Part shown: in pieces, positions 23,177 through 33,689 of the stretch
Numbering within the stretch: position 1 is the stretch's first letter
Layout: each line of letters begins with the position of its first letter
Notes under the pieces: generated by a model
Seen by the model: the letters and a program-made list of their open reading frames with translations, nothing else
Databases searched by the model: none
What the model was told of the DNA's origin: nothing
Position numbers and translations under genes: made by a program
DNA from: Agriotes lineatus
Lineage: Eukaryota > Arthropoda > Insecta > Coleoptera > Elateridae
Assembly: GCA_940337035.1 (NCBI GenBank)
Contig: CALNHX010003578.1
Coordinates: 1 to 64,000, forward strand
Length of the DNA: 64,000 bases
Direction of reading: 5' to 3'

Positions 23177-24820
23177 TTACGCATTATGACCGTAAAAAGT
23201 ACAATTGTTGTAAACATTCAAAGATACAGTAGAAGAGCTTTTGGAATCAATGACAACACTCGGAATATTCTCATTAGTTACAATGTTTTGCTGAATTTTA
23301 CTGTTACCTATTGCAGCAATATTTGTGGGAGAATTGGCCTCTGAAACGCTTGAACAACTTGGTAAGTTTAAGTCTGTATGTTGAGGCCTAAGCATTTGTG
23401 CCACTTCAATTTTCGGTAATTATTTGCTTTAGCTTGAAAAGCTTAAATTGCAACTTTTGAACGCAGTTTTGCACTGTTCCTATGGTTTACGGCCTGCTGA
23501 ACTCGAGGTATAGAGTATAGAGGCCTCTATTAAATACTTTGCTAAAATGCAGTATCGTAGGCCACTTCTGTCTCATGCCCAGGAGCTATCATTTTAGGTT
23601 AGTTGCAGTTTAAGGTTTGTGTGTACTTAGTACCCACTAAAACGTTGTGGTCTACTATACTGCAGTTTTCCCTCATTCTATCTATTTATTTTAAATCAAT
23701 GGGTGCCGCCGCTGGTGTTTTTCGGGCTTTAGTAACATATTTGAACTATAGTCTGCGTTGCGTGCGCACCCAAATAAAATGACGTCTTTATGTCATTTCG
23801 TCGGTCATTTTCGTGTTTTTCGGAATTTCTGATGGATTTTTGTAGGTTTTCTATTTAAAAACGCATTTCCGCCGAGTTCTCTGTACTTACCACCGTCGAC
23901 GACTTCCAGCCCCCATGGCGCATTAAGGTCGACCAGTCTCCACCACGATTGGCCAATTGTGTTGCACTAGACCTCCTGAAGCAGTGGCCAGTGTAAAGTT
24001 CAAGTTGGGGATACCTAAGAAAAGTGGCAATTTCTTTGAACACTGCCCATGGTGTTGACTGTGGATTGGTGACAGAGCGCCCATATCTGTATGTCACAAA
24101 AAACCGCTTGTGGGTAGTATTTTTAGGCCTAAGAGCAGCATATTTCCTGACTAAGGTAATCGATATTCCTTAAGTTATCACGAATTGTCTTGCTAAATTA
24201 TTTTTGGTTTTAGGAAAGGACACAGTATTTGCATATTATATTTAGTGTCATCTGTCGACATGTATGTGAGCCTCTCACGTCTGCAGGCTCCACTGTAACC
24301 CATTATCAAAATGACCTAAAATACGTATAATTTTTCTTTAAGTGCAATTTAGGCTAAAAATATGATATGCATGATACGATATAAAAATAGAATAAAAGTG
24401 TTACGTACTTTCATGGCCATATATATTTTCTCATCAGCTTCTGATTTGAATTTATTAATTTCGTATTCCTCCAAAATTTTGGATTTTTTTTGTGTGTATC
24501 CTTCAAAACACCGTTTTAAATAGGCTTGAAGTTTGTGATATTTCGACATATCAACATTCATGTAAATACTTATACATGACCTCAACTAGGAGTAGAGGCA
24601 CCACAAACTGGAGGATTTATACTTTTGGCGTTGCAATTCAAAATACGCCAGCAAAATGTTTTCGGAGAATGTAGAGATCTTGTTCTTGTTCTTGGGCGTA
24701 ATTTTCTTCATAGGTTGGACGTGATTTTGAAGGCAGCAACTTGCCCATCGTATTTTTCGACAAAGCCCGTATTTCTGAGGGCGTACATTGCAAAACTTCT
24801 TCGACTTGTTCAGAATTCAT
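23177..24820 (-). pseudogene. Crypton recombinase, reverse strand, three-exon remnant
   Basis: The start at 24820 (MNSEQVEEVLQ) leads to LLPSKSRPTYEENY, then after a frame change to SSLWCLYS, a stop, and LRSCISIYMNVDMSKYHKLQ up to 24409. An intron (24316-24408, GTACGT...AG) sits at the same place and phase as in the 14098 copy. Exon 2 begins VILIMGYSGACRRERLTYM (catalytic Arg kept). After another gap it gives RPKNTTHKRFFVTYRYGRSV, TGHCFRRSSATQLANRGGDW, LMRHGGWKSSTV and then a GTAAGT donor at about 23884. The C-terminal tail is at 23177-23404 (NNCTFYGHNA). HxxR and His are intact; the Tyr exon is not evident. One stop and one or two frame changes make it a pseudogene. Confidence 0.8.
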
Positions 24821-24966
24821 TTTGCAATGAATAAAATAATGACATTTCAAATTTATTTTTTTCCATATCCACCTTTATTGTACAAATGTTGCCAACTGCC
24901 TCAAAATTCCCTAGATTTTGAAATTAGTTTTTTGTCTAAAAAAGTGGCAAAGTAGATGAAATACTG

Positions 24967-25080
24967 TATGATACCTCGTTTATAAGGCATTTTGTATCAC
25001 TTACTCCTTTAGGGCATTCCTCGCTTCGCTCGTTCGTACCCTAAATCCGTGCTTGCTTCTTATAAAACTCGTATCATAAT
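24967..25080. mobile_element. Palindromic MITE-like element
   Basis: ATGATACCTCGTTTATAA near the left and TTATAAAACTCGTATCAT near the right are imperfect reverse complements. The centre has CTCGCTTCGCTCG between AGGGCATT and TACCCTAAA. It ends about 12 bp before the second hAT half. Confidence 0.65.
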
Positions 25081-25091
25081 ATACTATTAGA

Positions 25092-25330
25092 TGGTGGTCA
25101 GACGAATCTTGGAACAGTGGCAAGCCCTAAAGTTATATTTTACTGGCGAGTTATCAGAAGAAAAAGATATTGCAAGAGTTACATCTTACGCTTGTATCCT
25201 ACATTTTATTCGTAGTGAACAAATTAAACATAGACTTTCAATCTGAAAAACCATAGATTCACTCATTGTACGAAAGAATTTCTTCACTATTTAAAACCAT
25301 TATAAAAAAATTACCTAAACAATGAATACG
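25092..25330 (+). pseudogene. hAT transposase relic, second half
   Basis: The first frame reads VVRRILEQWQALKLYFTGEL and SEEKDIARVTSYA. A shifted frame continues TLVSYILFVVNKLNIDFQSE and IHSLYERISSLFKTIIKKL. In BED-type hAT proteins this block follows directly after the TRWL motif, and that motif ends the relic at 17804. Strand and order agree, so both parts were probably one gene. The downstream dimerisation region is not recognisable after about 25330. Confidence 0.75.
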
Positions 25331-25464
25331 TCAATTCTGTCAATGTTTTTAAAATAAACACACAAAATGTTTATCAATATCTGCCAAATTAGGAAATTTA
25401 CTTAGGGCAAAAAAGGGAACTACTAATTAAATAGTATAATATTAGAAATGGAAGTTTGACAGGG

Positions 25465-25845
25465 TTTTATAATATTTATTTGTTCCTCACTTCTAAACAT
25501 TAATTTATCAAGTCACTGTCTTCACCTTGAAAATGTTTCTTAACTGGCTAGCCTGTAAAATTTTACTGGCTAGCCAGTAAGATTTTACACCCGTGCTCAT
25601 AGATAAATGATAGCGTGCAAAGCCAGAGTTGTCTTCCTTAGTATGTGTCATATTGATGAATTGAGTTGCTTGTCAGTTTGACATTGTCAATAAATGGTAA
25701 ATTTCTAGTTATTTACAAGTGAGGAACAAATAAAATATTCAATTACACACGCAAGGTAACGGGTTTTACTGACTCCAGAAAGTAACTGGCTCGCCAGTCA
25801 TATCCTTCTGTCCGCCAGGAAAAACCCTTTTACCAAGCTAGTAAT
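25465..25845 (+). repeat. Foldback repeat family, copy 3
   Basis: It starts with TTTGTTCCTCACTTCTAAAC and keeps the GTGCTCATAGATAAATGATA core. It then has the reverse end motif TTACAAGTGAGGAACAAAT at about 25712 and the GCCAGT outer palindrome up to AAGCTAGTAAT. Confidence 0.85.
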
Positions 25846-27340
25846 AATAATAATGTTTATTTTACCACGTTATATATATACATACATATATTTGTAGCTA
25901 GTCGATAGCTATTAATATATCTAAGCATGTTATGAGTATCATTATTGCCGCAGATGTCGGTTTGAAATCCGAGCTCGTAGAGCGAGAATTTTAAGACATC
26001 TAAGGCTGTTATGGTCATAACATCCGTGGTTTGTTCAATAGTTTATTGGTTTCGGAAAATAAAGTTGTTTTTAATAAACATAATTTTGTTGAAATTCTCT
26101 TACTCATAACATATTCATTTTACGAGGTGATCAAGTCTGTATGGGTCGAGTTAACACCATGGTTACCGTTATCTTATCTCATATTTATAATGTTTATATT
26201 TAAACGTCATAACGGCTAGATAAAAAATGGATCTTGGCGCTGTATTGCCTGAACCATCAACTGCTGAATTATTTGACAAACGTCACTGTATACGGCCTGG
26301 GCATATGTTAAGTTTCGCGATTGTCCGCAGAGCGCTGTATAACCACGAGCGGGAATTTCAAATTTGCAATGTGACATCAGTTACTACGTTGACTACAATG
26401 TAAATATTTGATTAAATTTTACGTTTCTTAAAATTTTACAACAATAGTATAACCCTCCCGTGTATTTTTTACTTTGATTTCCTATTGTGTTTTTTGATCA
26501 GTTTCCTGCATGTTTTTTCGTGTATTTTCTCATTTACATTATTTACGTTCGCAGTATAATTTATTGATTAATTTATTCGTTATTATTGCTTATGATTTCG
26601 TTTGGTATTGTTAAAATAGAAAGCGGTTCTACAACGTGCAGATATACCAATTGGGAAAGATCTTATCATGAATTTACCTCCAACTAAGTTTTACGAAGGA
26701 ATTATCGTACTGGTGCTTCAAACAACTTACCTTTTTAGCGATTTCTAGTTTCTATTTTTATTGAAATAGGTATCCATAAACAACGGGAAAGAATTGTTAG
26801 TTGTAGCTTTCAAGAAAGGTGTTTCCGAGTAACTTCTTCTGGGCGAAGACTATAAAATCACATTGCACTTTCTTTAGTACATTTTTAATTACTACTTTTA
26901 CAGATAGATATCTAATAAAACAAATAACTTTTAAATGTTTAATTTTACATGTTTTACATTAAATTACACAAAAATTACAACCTTGCAATAACATACAGAA
27001 TAAAATACTTCGTTACTATTACCACTTACAATATCTTCCAAATTTGTAAGAAATGCGATTATCTGCATATCATGTGCTATTTTAGAGCAAATGTGTGAGC
27101 TATCCAAAAAATACCTGCCTGAAAATATGAATCCATCTTCAACTACGAATTCTTGGAGTTTCACACCTCTCTCAAGAAAAATATTAAAACTATATATCTC
27201 TAAGGTACTTACACGACAATAAATAGATTACACCATTCATATTTATATTACATTCAAAACAATAGGTCCTTATCCTACTAATACTGCATTTAAATAATCC
27301 TTTCTAAACACGAATTAGTCCTGACAGCCGTTGTCATTTA
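25846..27340. other. No gene recognised
   Basis: About 1.5 kb of AT-rich sequence. A 66-codon reverse frame at 26964-27164 contains VVEDGFIFSGRYFLDSSHIC, which has protein-like composition and may be a captured exon. I cannot assign it. Nothing else is supported. Confidence 0.4.
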
Positions 27341-27449
27341 AATGTCATCGTGGGTGTGGCGCCAAACGGCCAAAATTTGCGTTTCTCAGAAATGAAAACA
27401 AAACAATGGATTTCAAAAAAAAAAATGCCCAGGCCGTATACAGTGACAT

Positions 27450-28629
27450 TTGTCACACAATTCAGCAGGCCGTGGCCTGAACATATTCCGAACGCAGCAG
27501 GTGAAGCTCTGAACAGCTTAATTCCCGAAAAGTCAAAATCTAGGTATGAGAAAGCGTATAATGCATTCAAACAGTGGCAAGGTGGGATACTTCCAGCAAC
27601 TGGTAAGTTATTCCAAATGTGCGTTTGTGAGGTTCTTTAATTCTTTTTTTAATCTAAGAAGTACAAGCCCTTCGTCATTGTGCCTCTATTATTCGATGCT
27701 GCGAAGCACAATTGGCATCAATGAAAATATAAATATAAAAGCATTTCAAAAGCTGTATGCCTTTGTAAAGAGGCACAACATAGGCCAAGAAGTGAAGAAA
27801 GCCAAAGTTCTCGCCGGTTGTCAATTCAAAACGTTTTTGATAGAGGCAAGAGACGAGCAATATTTGTTGGACAAGGTATGTTCAAATCGATTGAAGTTCG
27901 ATTTGAAAAAGTTATAAATCCTACGTTATTTTTAGGTTGTTGCAATGTTCGGGTTATTTGGAGCATGCGGGTGTGATGAAATATATAACCTGACAATTAT
28001 TGATATCAAAGAGGTAGGCTTCGTTTCGATTGTAACAGTCAATAAAACTAAGAATTACAAACCACGTTTTTTACCGTTGTCTCTGATGGTGCTATAAATT
28101 CGGTGCAAATTGTTAAAAAGTACATGAGCATGCGACCAAAACACGCGAATGACGAACACTTCTTTGTTTTTTAATTCGAGGAAAATGTAGCGTGCAACGA
28201 GTAGGTATCCACAAGATTTCTTCTGTTCCTAAAATAACTGCTACTTTTCTGGTTCTATCCAACACTGACCAATACACGGGTCATTGCTTTATGCGAACTT
28301 CTGCCACAATCTTGGCCAACACAGGAGGAAACGTAACCGACCTGAAGAGATTGGGCGGGTGGAAGAGTTCGAGTATAGCAGAGGGATACGTAGAAGAATC
28401 AGTCGATAACAAGATTAAGATAGCAAAAAGAATGTTTGGCAGTGGCGCATCTAGCGCTTCCAGTTCAACAGTTCGAGGGGAAATTATTTATAATAAAAAT
28501 ACAGCAGAAGTGACGCACAATGCTTCTTCACATGTGGAGACTTCAGAGATATCTTTCCCAGGAATTACCTTCTCTAATTTAAAAGACTGTAACATTAATG
28601 TCTATTATGGTAAACAGGAACAGTCGTGA
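27450..28629 (+). pseudogene. Crypton recombinase, catalytically dead copy
   Basis: The N-terminal part reads EALNSLIPEKSKSRYEKAYN and AFKQWQGG, then after a frame change LCLYYSMLRSTIGINENINI up to DEQYLLDK at 27874. A GTATGT...TTTAG intron of about 60 bp sits at the conserved Crypton position. Exon 2 starts VVAMFGLFGACGCDEI: the catalytic Arg of GACRRE is lost. After stops the frame 28192-28629 has TGHCFMRTSATILANTGGN (HxxR kept), LKRLGGWKSSSIAEGYVEES (the second His replaced by Leu, Tyr kept) and a tail ending NINVYYGKQEQS. The tail resembles those of the other copies (NNCVVHIYQK). Two catalytic residues are gone, and several frame breaks confirm decay. Confidence 0.85.
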
Positions 28630-28780
28630 TAGATTTCAGTGTTTAATTAATTATTGTTTCCATTTCCGTATGTTTGTATTCTTAAATAGCATACCATCTT
28701 CATTATTTATTACTAGTCACCCGACCTACGCTTCGGTTCGCTAATTTAAGAGAGATTCATTAATATAAATTTAAAAAAAG

Positions 28781-28852
28781 GATGCTTCGACCGGGAATCG
28801 AACCCGGGGCCGCCCACGTGGCTGGCGAGCATTCTACCCCTGGACCAACATA
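28781..28852 (-). mobile_element. tRNA-Gly(GCC)-like SINE head or tRNA pseudogene
   Basis: On the reverse strand GGGGTAGAATGCTCGCC and GGGTTCGATTCCCGG are clear A- and B-box regions, and the anticodon loop CAGCCAC would give GCC. The base before the anticodon is A, not the invariant T. The acceptor ends (TGTTGGT and TCGAAGCATCC) do not pair well. A working tRNA-Gly is therefore unlikely. Confidence 0.7.
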
Positions 28853-28859
28853 TCTTGTT

Positions 28860-29182
28860 AGAATAATGCGCTGCTATAATGATATGAACGTAGTGATTCG
28901 CCCGCGCTAATAGCACACGGGCACAGCAGCTGTCGCACCGCAGCCCACGGCGACAGAGGCTACGCTCCGCTGCATAGAGGATTTAATTAAATTAAAACTT
29001 TTTCGTACTTTTTTTGAAAATAGAAACCGGCCTACGATCTAAGTCTAAAAATTTGCAAACTTTTAAGCCATCATACAACTTAATCGGTCCAGTATGTTCG
29101 GAGGAGATTTGTTGACTCTTGCTGACATGTCAGTACGGTAATGGTTGCCATGTAAGGTAAAGAAATATTACCGTACAGATAC
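28860..29182. other. SINE-like flank without a gene
   Basis: A GC-richer piece (28893-28980, GCACACGGGCACAGCAGCTG) adjoins the tRNA-like head, and CACCCGACCTACGCTTCGGT lies on its other side at about 28718. They may be the body and tail of the same SINE. No coding region is seen. Confidence 0.35.
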
Positions 29183-30010
29183 AATAATAATAATAATAAT
29201 AATAATAAAGGGTCTTTATTTTCCAACATACGTTAATATGTACATAATTAAAGAGAATAAACGCAATATGTGTAGTTGGAAAAGCGCCGAAGATCAGATA
29301 GCACTTCCACAAGGAACATGCTCCTGTTTTCCATCTTAAGCGCTAGACTTTTACATATTTACAAATAAACAGTGTACGACATAAAAAGAAAAAAATGCTA
29401 TTTTCATTTTCGCAATAACAAGTTGGATAGATTCAGTAGTTAGTAGTACTACGAATAGTTTAGATTGGCATCCCTAGGTCAGTAAGAAATTTTAAAGGTT
29501 TATAAGATGTTTTTTGTTATTGTATTTAAACGCAGATAATGATTTTTTTTATTTGAGAGGGTATCGAGTTGTAAATTTTCGTGATTTGGTATGAGAACGA
29601 TCGCTTAAACAATTCGGTTCGATGGGGAGGCGGAGTAAGCGTTCCTTTGTAACGTATATTTATATTAATGTACGTCTGCTCGAAATGAGATTTTGTTATT
29701 TAGATATTTTGGAGCTTTATGGGTAATAATTTTATGAAATAAGCAAGCTGAATGTAGCAAACGCCTCTTAGACATATTTAGCCACTCGATCTCAGACAGT
29801 TTATGTGAGACATGATGTCTACGTCTTATTCCAAAAATTAATCGTAGACACGAGTTTTGAACTACCTGAATTCTGCGCGCATCTTCGGCATCTATGCATG
29901 GGCCATATACAGTATCAGCAAAGTTAAATTTGGACAGCACTAAAGACTCGCAGAGCATAATTTTAACTTTTCGATTAAGAAAATGCCTGTTGTTATATAT
30001 CATTTTTAGA
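29183..30010 (-). mobile_element. Non-LTR retrotransposon 3' fragment
   Basis: The reverse frame 30003-29665 encodes the end of a reverse transcriptase: NNRHFLNRKVKIMLCESLVL, FADTVYGPC, RIQVVQNSCLRLIFGIRRR, HKLSEIEWLNM and APKYLNNKISFRADVH. The same blocks occur in the LINEs at 44781 and 55016, so all three are one clade (CR1/L2-like in my judgement). It continues through a 3' untranslated part with an AATAAAGACC-like stretch to a TTA/ATT trinucleotide tail at 29183-29209. The 5' side is cut within the RT thumb, a usual result of incomplete reverse transcription. Confidence 0.85.
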
Positions 30011-30114
30011 TTTGTGTATGCCAGTCGGCTGCAATTACTAATGTGAGGCTTAAATTTATTATTACTTAGTTACCAGCCTACTTTCGTGTGTGTAAACAAA
30101 AGCTTAATATCCTG

Positions 30115-30520
30115 AAACCGGTAATAGTATTTAACATTACTAGCTTGATAAGAGGGTTCTTACTGACGAATAGACGGATATGACTGGCTCGCCTGCGGCT
30201 CGCCAGTCACCTTCTTGAGCCAGTAAAACCTGTTACCTTGTGTGTTGTTGAATATTTTATTTGTTCCTCACTTATAAATAACCAGAAATTTACCATTTAT
30301 TCAAAATGTCAAACTGACAAGCAACTAAATTCATCAATATGACACATACTAAGGAAGGCTTTGCACGCTATCATTTATCTATGAGCACGCTTGTAAAACT
30401 GACAGTTAACTTGTATAGATTTTACAAGTTAGTAACTTGTTAAAATAAACTTTCTTGATTAATACAGTGACTTGATAAATTGATGTTTACAAGTGAGGAA
30501 CAAATAAAAGAATTAACACA
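30115..30520 (-). repeat. Foldback repeat family, copy 4 (reverse orientation)
   Basis: ATAGTATTTAACATTA at about 30126 is the reverse of the family end. The core is present as TATCATTTATCTATGAGCAC, and the far end is GTTTACAAGTGAGGAACAAA at about 30484-30505. Confidence 0.85.
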
Positions 30521-30545
30521 TTGAATATTTTAAAAATATATGAAA

Positions 30546-31360
30546 TTACATAAATGATGTATGCATATACTCTTTCGTTGAATAAAAACATAACTGTAAT
30601 ATATGTCGCTTCACATTAGTCTTAAAACTACTTAATGACATATATTTTATACGCTGTGGAATGTGATTGTTCAAATTGTAAGAATTTTTAATAGATTTGG
30701 TCAGTCTAAATCGTGGATTGCGTAAAGCATCATTAGTTCTCGTGAAATAATTGTGATAATCACGATTAGTGGAGAACGTATCTATGTTTTTTTGTGTTTC
30801 ACACAGAGTGACATATATAAATAAACACGGTAGGGACATGATACCCAGGTTAATGAACAGTGGACGACAATGGTCCCTACTACCAACGTTAGCTAAAATT
30901 CTAACAGCTTGTTTCTGTTGACACAATATACGTAAAGCGTGAGAAGAATTCCCCCATAAAATCAAAGCCTAAGAAATATTTGAGTGAAATAGAGAAAAAT
31001 GCGTTATTCTTAGCAATTCTGGTGTAACTAACTGTTTTAAATTGCGTAGCAAAATAATGGCACTGGAAAGTTTCGCACTAAGATGATCAACATGGTAAGA
31101 CCAGTTTAAAGAGTCTAACACTACTGCAATTTAACCGAATCTCCTTTGATGGTATTTGTGGGGGAGAGGATAAGTTTCTGGGTTTTGTCTTGATTGAGCT
31201 TGAGTTGATTTGTACAATTTTTTTTGCATGATTCTCACTCTCAATAGAAAGTTGATGCAAAGTATATAAGTTTCTTGTGGACAAGAGAGTAGTATCATCA
31301 GCAAAAGATAAGCAGTTCCTTGGGGTCATATGATGGTATAAATCGTTAATATAGATGATA
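30546..31360 (-). mobile_element. Non-LTR reverse transcriptase fragment of a second clade
   Basis: From 31355 down the reverse strand reads INDLYHHM and SFADDTTLLSTRNLYTLHQL, the RT motif with catalytic DD (FADD). A frameshifted piece with SSAIILLRNLKQLV follows. Then 30965-30546 has ILWGNSSHALRILCQQKQAV, DHCRPLFINLGIMSLPCLFI and HNYFTRTNDALRNPRF. This order is typical of the palm-to-thumb end of jockey-type insect LINEs. It differs in sequence from the 29183 fragment. Several frame changes are present and no poly(A)-like tail is clear. Confidence 0.8.
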
Positions 31361-32472
31361 AATAGAATGTTAAATACTATTACTTTTACGTAGAGCTATG
31401 TCAACAAATTCAAAATAGTTTTCAAAATACACAAGACACAAACTTACTGCTAGAATAACCCACATATCTTTCTCCATTATTTGTACAGTATTCTCATTTA
31501 ATTACAAATCTGAAGTAAGAGAAAACTGCAAGTGAAGCAAGAGATTTATGCAATTTGTCAGAAAAGGTAAAAAGGAAATTAAGAGAATTAGAATTTTCCA
31601 ACTTCTTATTCGGATTAAATACTTTTAAAAACTCAGCTAATGAAAAAACGTCTACTTATTTTTTTTAAATTTATTTAGTTACTCCCAACATTTTAGAATA
31701 CATACTTTTTAGAAATTAATTTAAAGCCACAGACGCCAAGCTTGAGCGTGGCAGAAGAACTTAAGTTATCATGCTGCCGCCACATCTACGACGCTCCTAC
31801 ATAAAGATGGCAAAAAAATTAACTATATTAAACAATATTTGACTTGGTCAATATCTATACAAGAGCATCGCAAATGCAACAGGCAAAAACTTATTAAAAT
31901 CTTAGTTGCAGAAATTGAAAATTATTTTTAGGCGATTATATAAGTCAAAAACTTTTGAAAGTATTATTTTACATTAATGCATTATTTTTATTATTGAGTG
32001 AGTGAATAAATAAAGGTCAATAAGTCGTAACATAGTTAATATTTTAAAAATTATATATTACAAGACATTTCGCTACTTATGGTGGCTTCATCAGTCGTTT
32101 TAAATGTTTTATATAAATTGAAATTTACATGTCTAAGTATAGGAAAGTGATCCAATATGCTTTTAGCGGAGATACCTTGATATGAAGCAATAAAACTAAA
32201 TAGTTTTTTCCACGAATATTTATTGCAAAATTGTGGGTGGCGACATGTTTCAAAACCAAACTGCTTTCATTATCAGCCCGTAATTATCATTGCTATTAGT
32301 AGTCGAAGCAGATGTTAAAAGTGAAGTTAAAATTTTAAAAATTGAAGACGTGATAGAAAAGGGTTTTAAAAACACACCACATGGAGAAGTAGCTACATTA
32401 TAAAAATCGGTGTACTGGTTAATACATAAAAATTTGAAAAGTTAAGGACTGACAGACATTGATGATGGCTGT
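31361..32472. other. No gene recognised
   Basis: AT-rich sequence with stops in all frames. At about 32060-32110 TTTCGCTACTTATGGTGGCT and ATCAGTCG, and at about 32228-32280 a GGCGACATGTTTC segment, look like parts of a dispersed repeat. I cannot name it. Confidence 0.35.
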
Positions 32473-32499
32473 ACTCAGTATCAGTATCATACTGAGTAT
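32473..32499. repeat. 10-bp hairpin next to a MITE end
   Basis: TACTCAGTAT and ATACTGAGTA are exact reverse complements with a 7-base spacer. The right arm overlaps the start of the inverted-repeat element at 32497. Confidence 0.7.
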
Positions 32500-32962
32500 A
32501 AGCCGTTCACGACCTTTTTGGGACAGAGTTGGCTATGATTTTTTCTTTTCATGTTGGACTAATTGATTCGATGATGTAGCGGATGCAACTTTTTTTTTTC
32601 TGTTAGTGTCTGTTCGACATTTTCTTGCCACCACATTGCCAGATTTATTATTTTAATATTTGTAAGAAAATAAATGATTTATCAAATGTGTAAAAATAAT
32701 TTTAATTCCCGTCAAAGGAAAAGTTAAAATGCCCAAAATAATTTTGTTACAACAAAAAATTTCCATTAAACGATGCTACTTTTCCAATTTAAAAAAGATT
32801 AAGAGTCGATGTGGAGACTAGAGAATATCCGGCAACAATGTACCTATTCAGAAAATATAACCTTAAACTGAAAACAACCTAACCTAACACAAAAAGTGTC
32901 AATTTCCATGAGGGAGTTTAGTTGCAACAGAGGTTCTGGCAACAAATCGTGAACGGCTTATA
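32497..32962. mobile_element. MITE with 16-bp terminal inverted repeats
   Basis: TATAAGCCGTTCACGA at 32497-32512 is the exact reverse complement of 32947-32962. Both ends start with TA, so a TA target duplication is possible (TAAGCC...GGCTTA inside). The interior has no reading frame. Size and TA ends fit a mariner-type MITE. Confidence 0.75.
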
Positions 32963-32964
32963 AA

Positions 32965-33097
32965 TAGTAGATTATGCAATGAGGGAGAGAAATGCGTTAT
33001 AATGCTGAGGTGTAATTTCTGACTCGAGAGCTTCGCCCTCGAGTCAGAAATTGCACTGAAGCAAAATACTATTCTCTCCGAGTTGCATACACTATCT
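32965..33097. mobile_element. Foldback element with long palindromic core
   Basis: The core arms AATTTCTGACTCGAG and CTCGAGTCAGAAATT enclose AGCTTCGCC at about 33013-33052. Outer arms (TATGCAAT...GGGAGAGAAAT and ATTCTCTCCG...TTGCATA) pair imperfectly. It directly follows the previous MITE. Confidence 0.8.
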
Positions 33098-33234
33098 TTT
33101 TCACGTTGCAGGAAGATTTAAAACCTGTATTTTTTAAACGTCATTTATGACATTTTAGTTACAATTATCTTCAAATTAGTAGCCTATGGTAAATTTTAAA
33201 GTTGGTGGCACTGTAGGTCACTATGACAAGAGCT

Positions 33235-33341
33235 CACAATTATGTCAAATTCGAGGTTAGCAGGTTAGGTTTTGCGTCAGTTTGTGTCAAAACTGACGCA
33301 AAACCCAACCTGATAACCTCGAATTTGACATAATGGTTGTG
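33235..33341. mobile_element. Foldback element, about 107 bp
   Basis: The left arm ACAATTATGTCAAATTCGAG...TTTTGCGTCAGTTT and its near-perfect reverse complement surround TGTGTC. Nothing is coded. Confidence 0.85.
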
Positions 33342-33480
33342 TCAGTCATAATAAAAACTCCCTAGGGAAATTTTTGTCTTATTTAGTCTCTAGGGAGTAA
33401 ATGTTTTACTTCTGTCACAATTTTGATGCTATAGAAACCGACTTCTATTCCCGGTCGTGGAAAAATGTCATTTATGGGTT

Positions 33481-33540
33481 GTTTATTGTACGGCCTGCTG
33501 CTTTGTGCGACAAACAATTCAGCAGGCCGTGGTTTATTGT
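33481..33540. repeat. Tiny inverted-repeat insertion with 9-bp direct repeats
   Basis: GTTTATTGT occurs at 33481-33489 and 33532-33540. Between them ACGGCCTGCTG (33490-33500) and CAGCAGGCCGT (33520-33530) are inverted. The layout is that of a miniature element or excision remnant with a 9-bp target duplication. Confidence 0.55.
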
Positions 33541-33689
33541 TTTGTCACCTGTCAAATTATGCAAGGTGTTTTTTTTAAATTTTCATAAAGAATAAGATTT
33601 AAAACTAACGATTTATAAAGATGAAGGAAAAATATAAATCTGTATAATGTATCACTCCGGATTATCATTAAGTAATTATTATTAGGTAA

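Noticed and set aside
24946..24956. 11-bp inverted match with 17838-17848 (ATCTACTTTGC) as terminal repeats of the 7.3-kb insert in the hAT gene
   Set aside because: Too short for a 7-kb interval in AT-rich DNA, not at the junctions, and no target duplication is visible.
28781..28852. Functional tRNA-Gly gene
   Set aside because: The anticodon loop lacks the invariant T before the anticodon, and the acceptor stem ends do not pair.
32875..33330. Insect telomere repeats (CCTAA)
   Set aside because: Only two or three near-units (AACCTAACCTAAC, GGTTAGGTTTT) occur, inside MITEs; no array is present.
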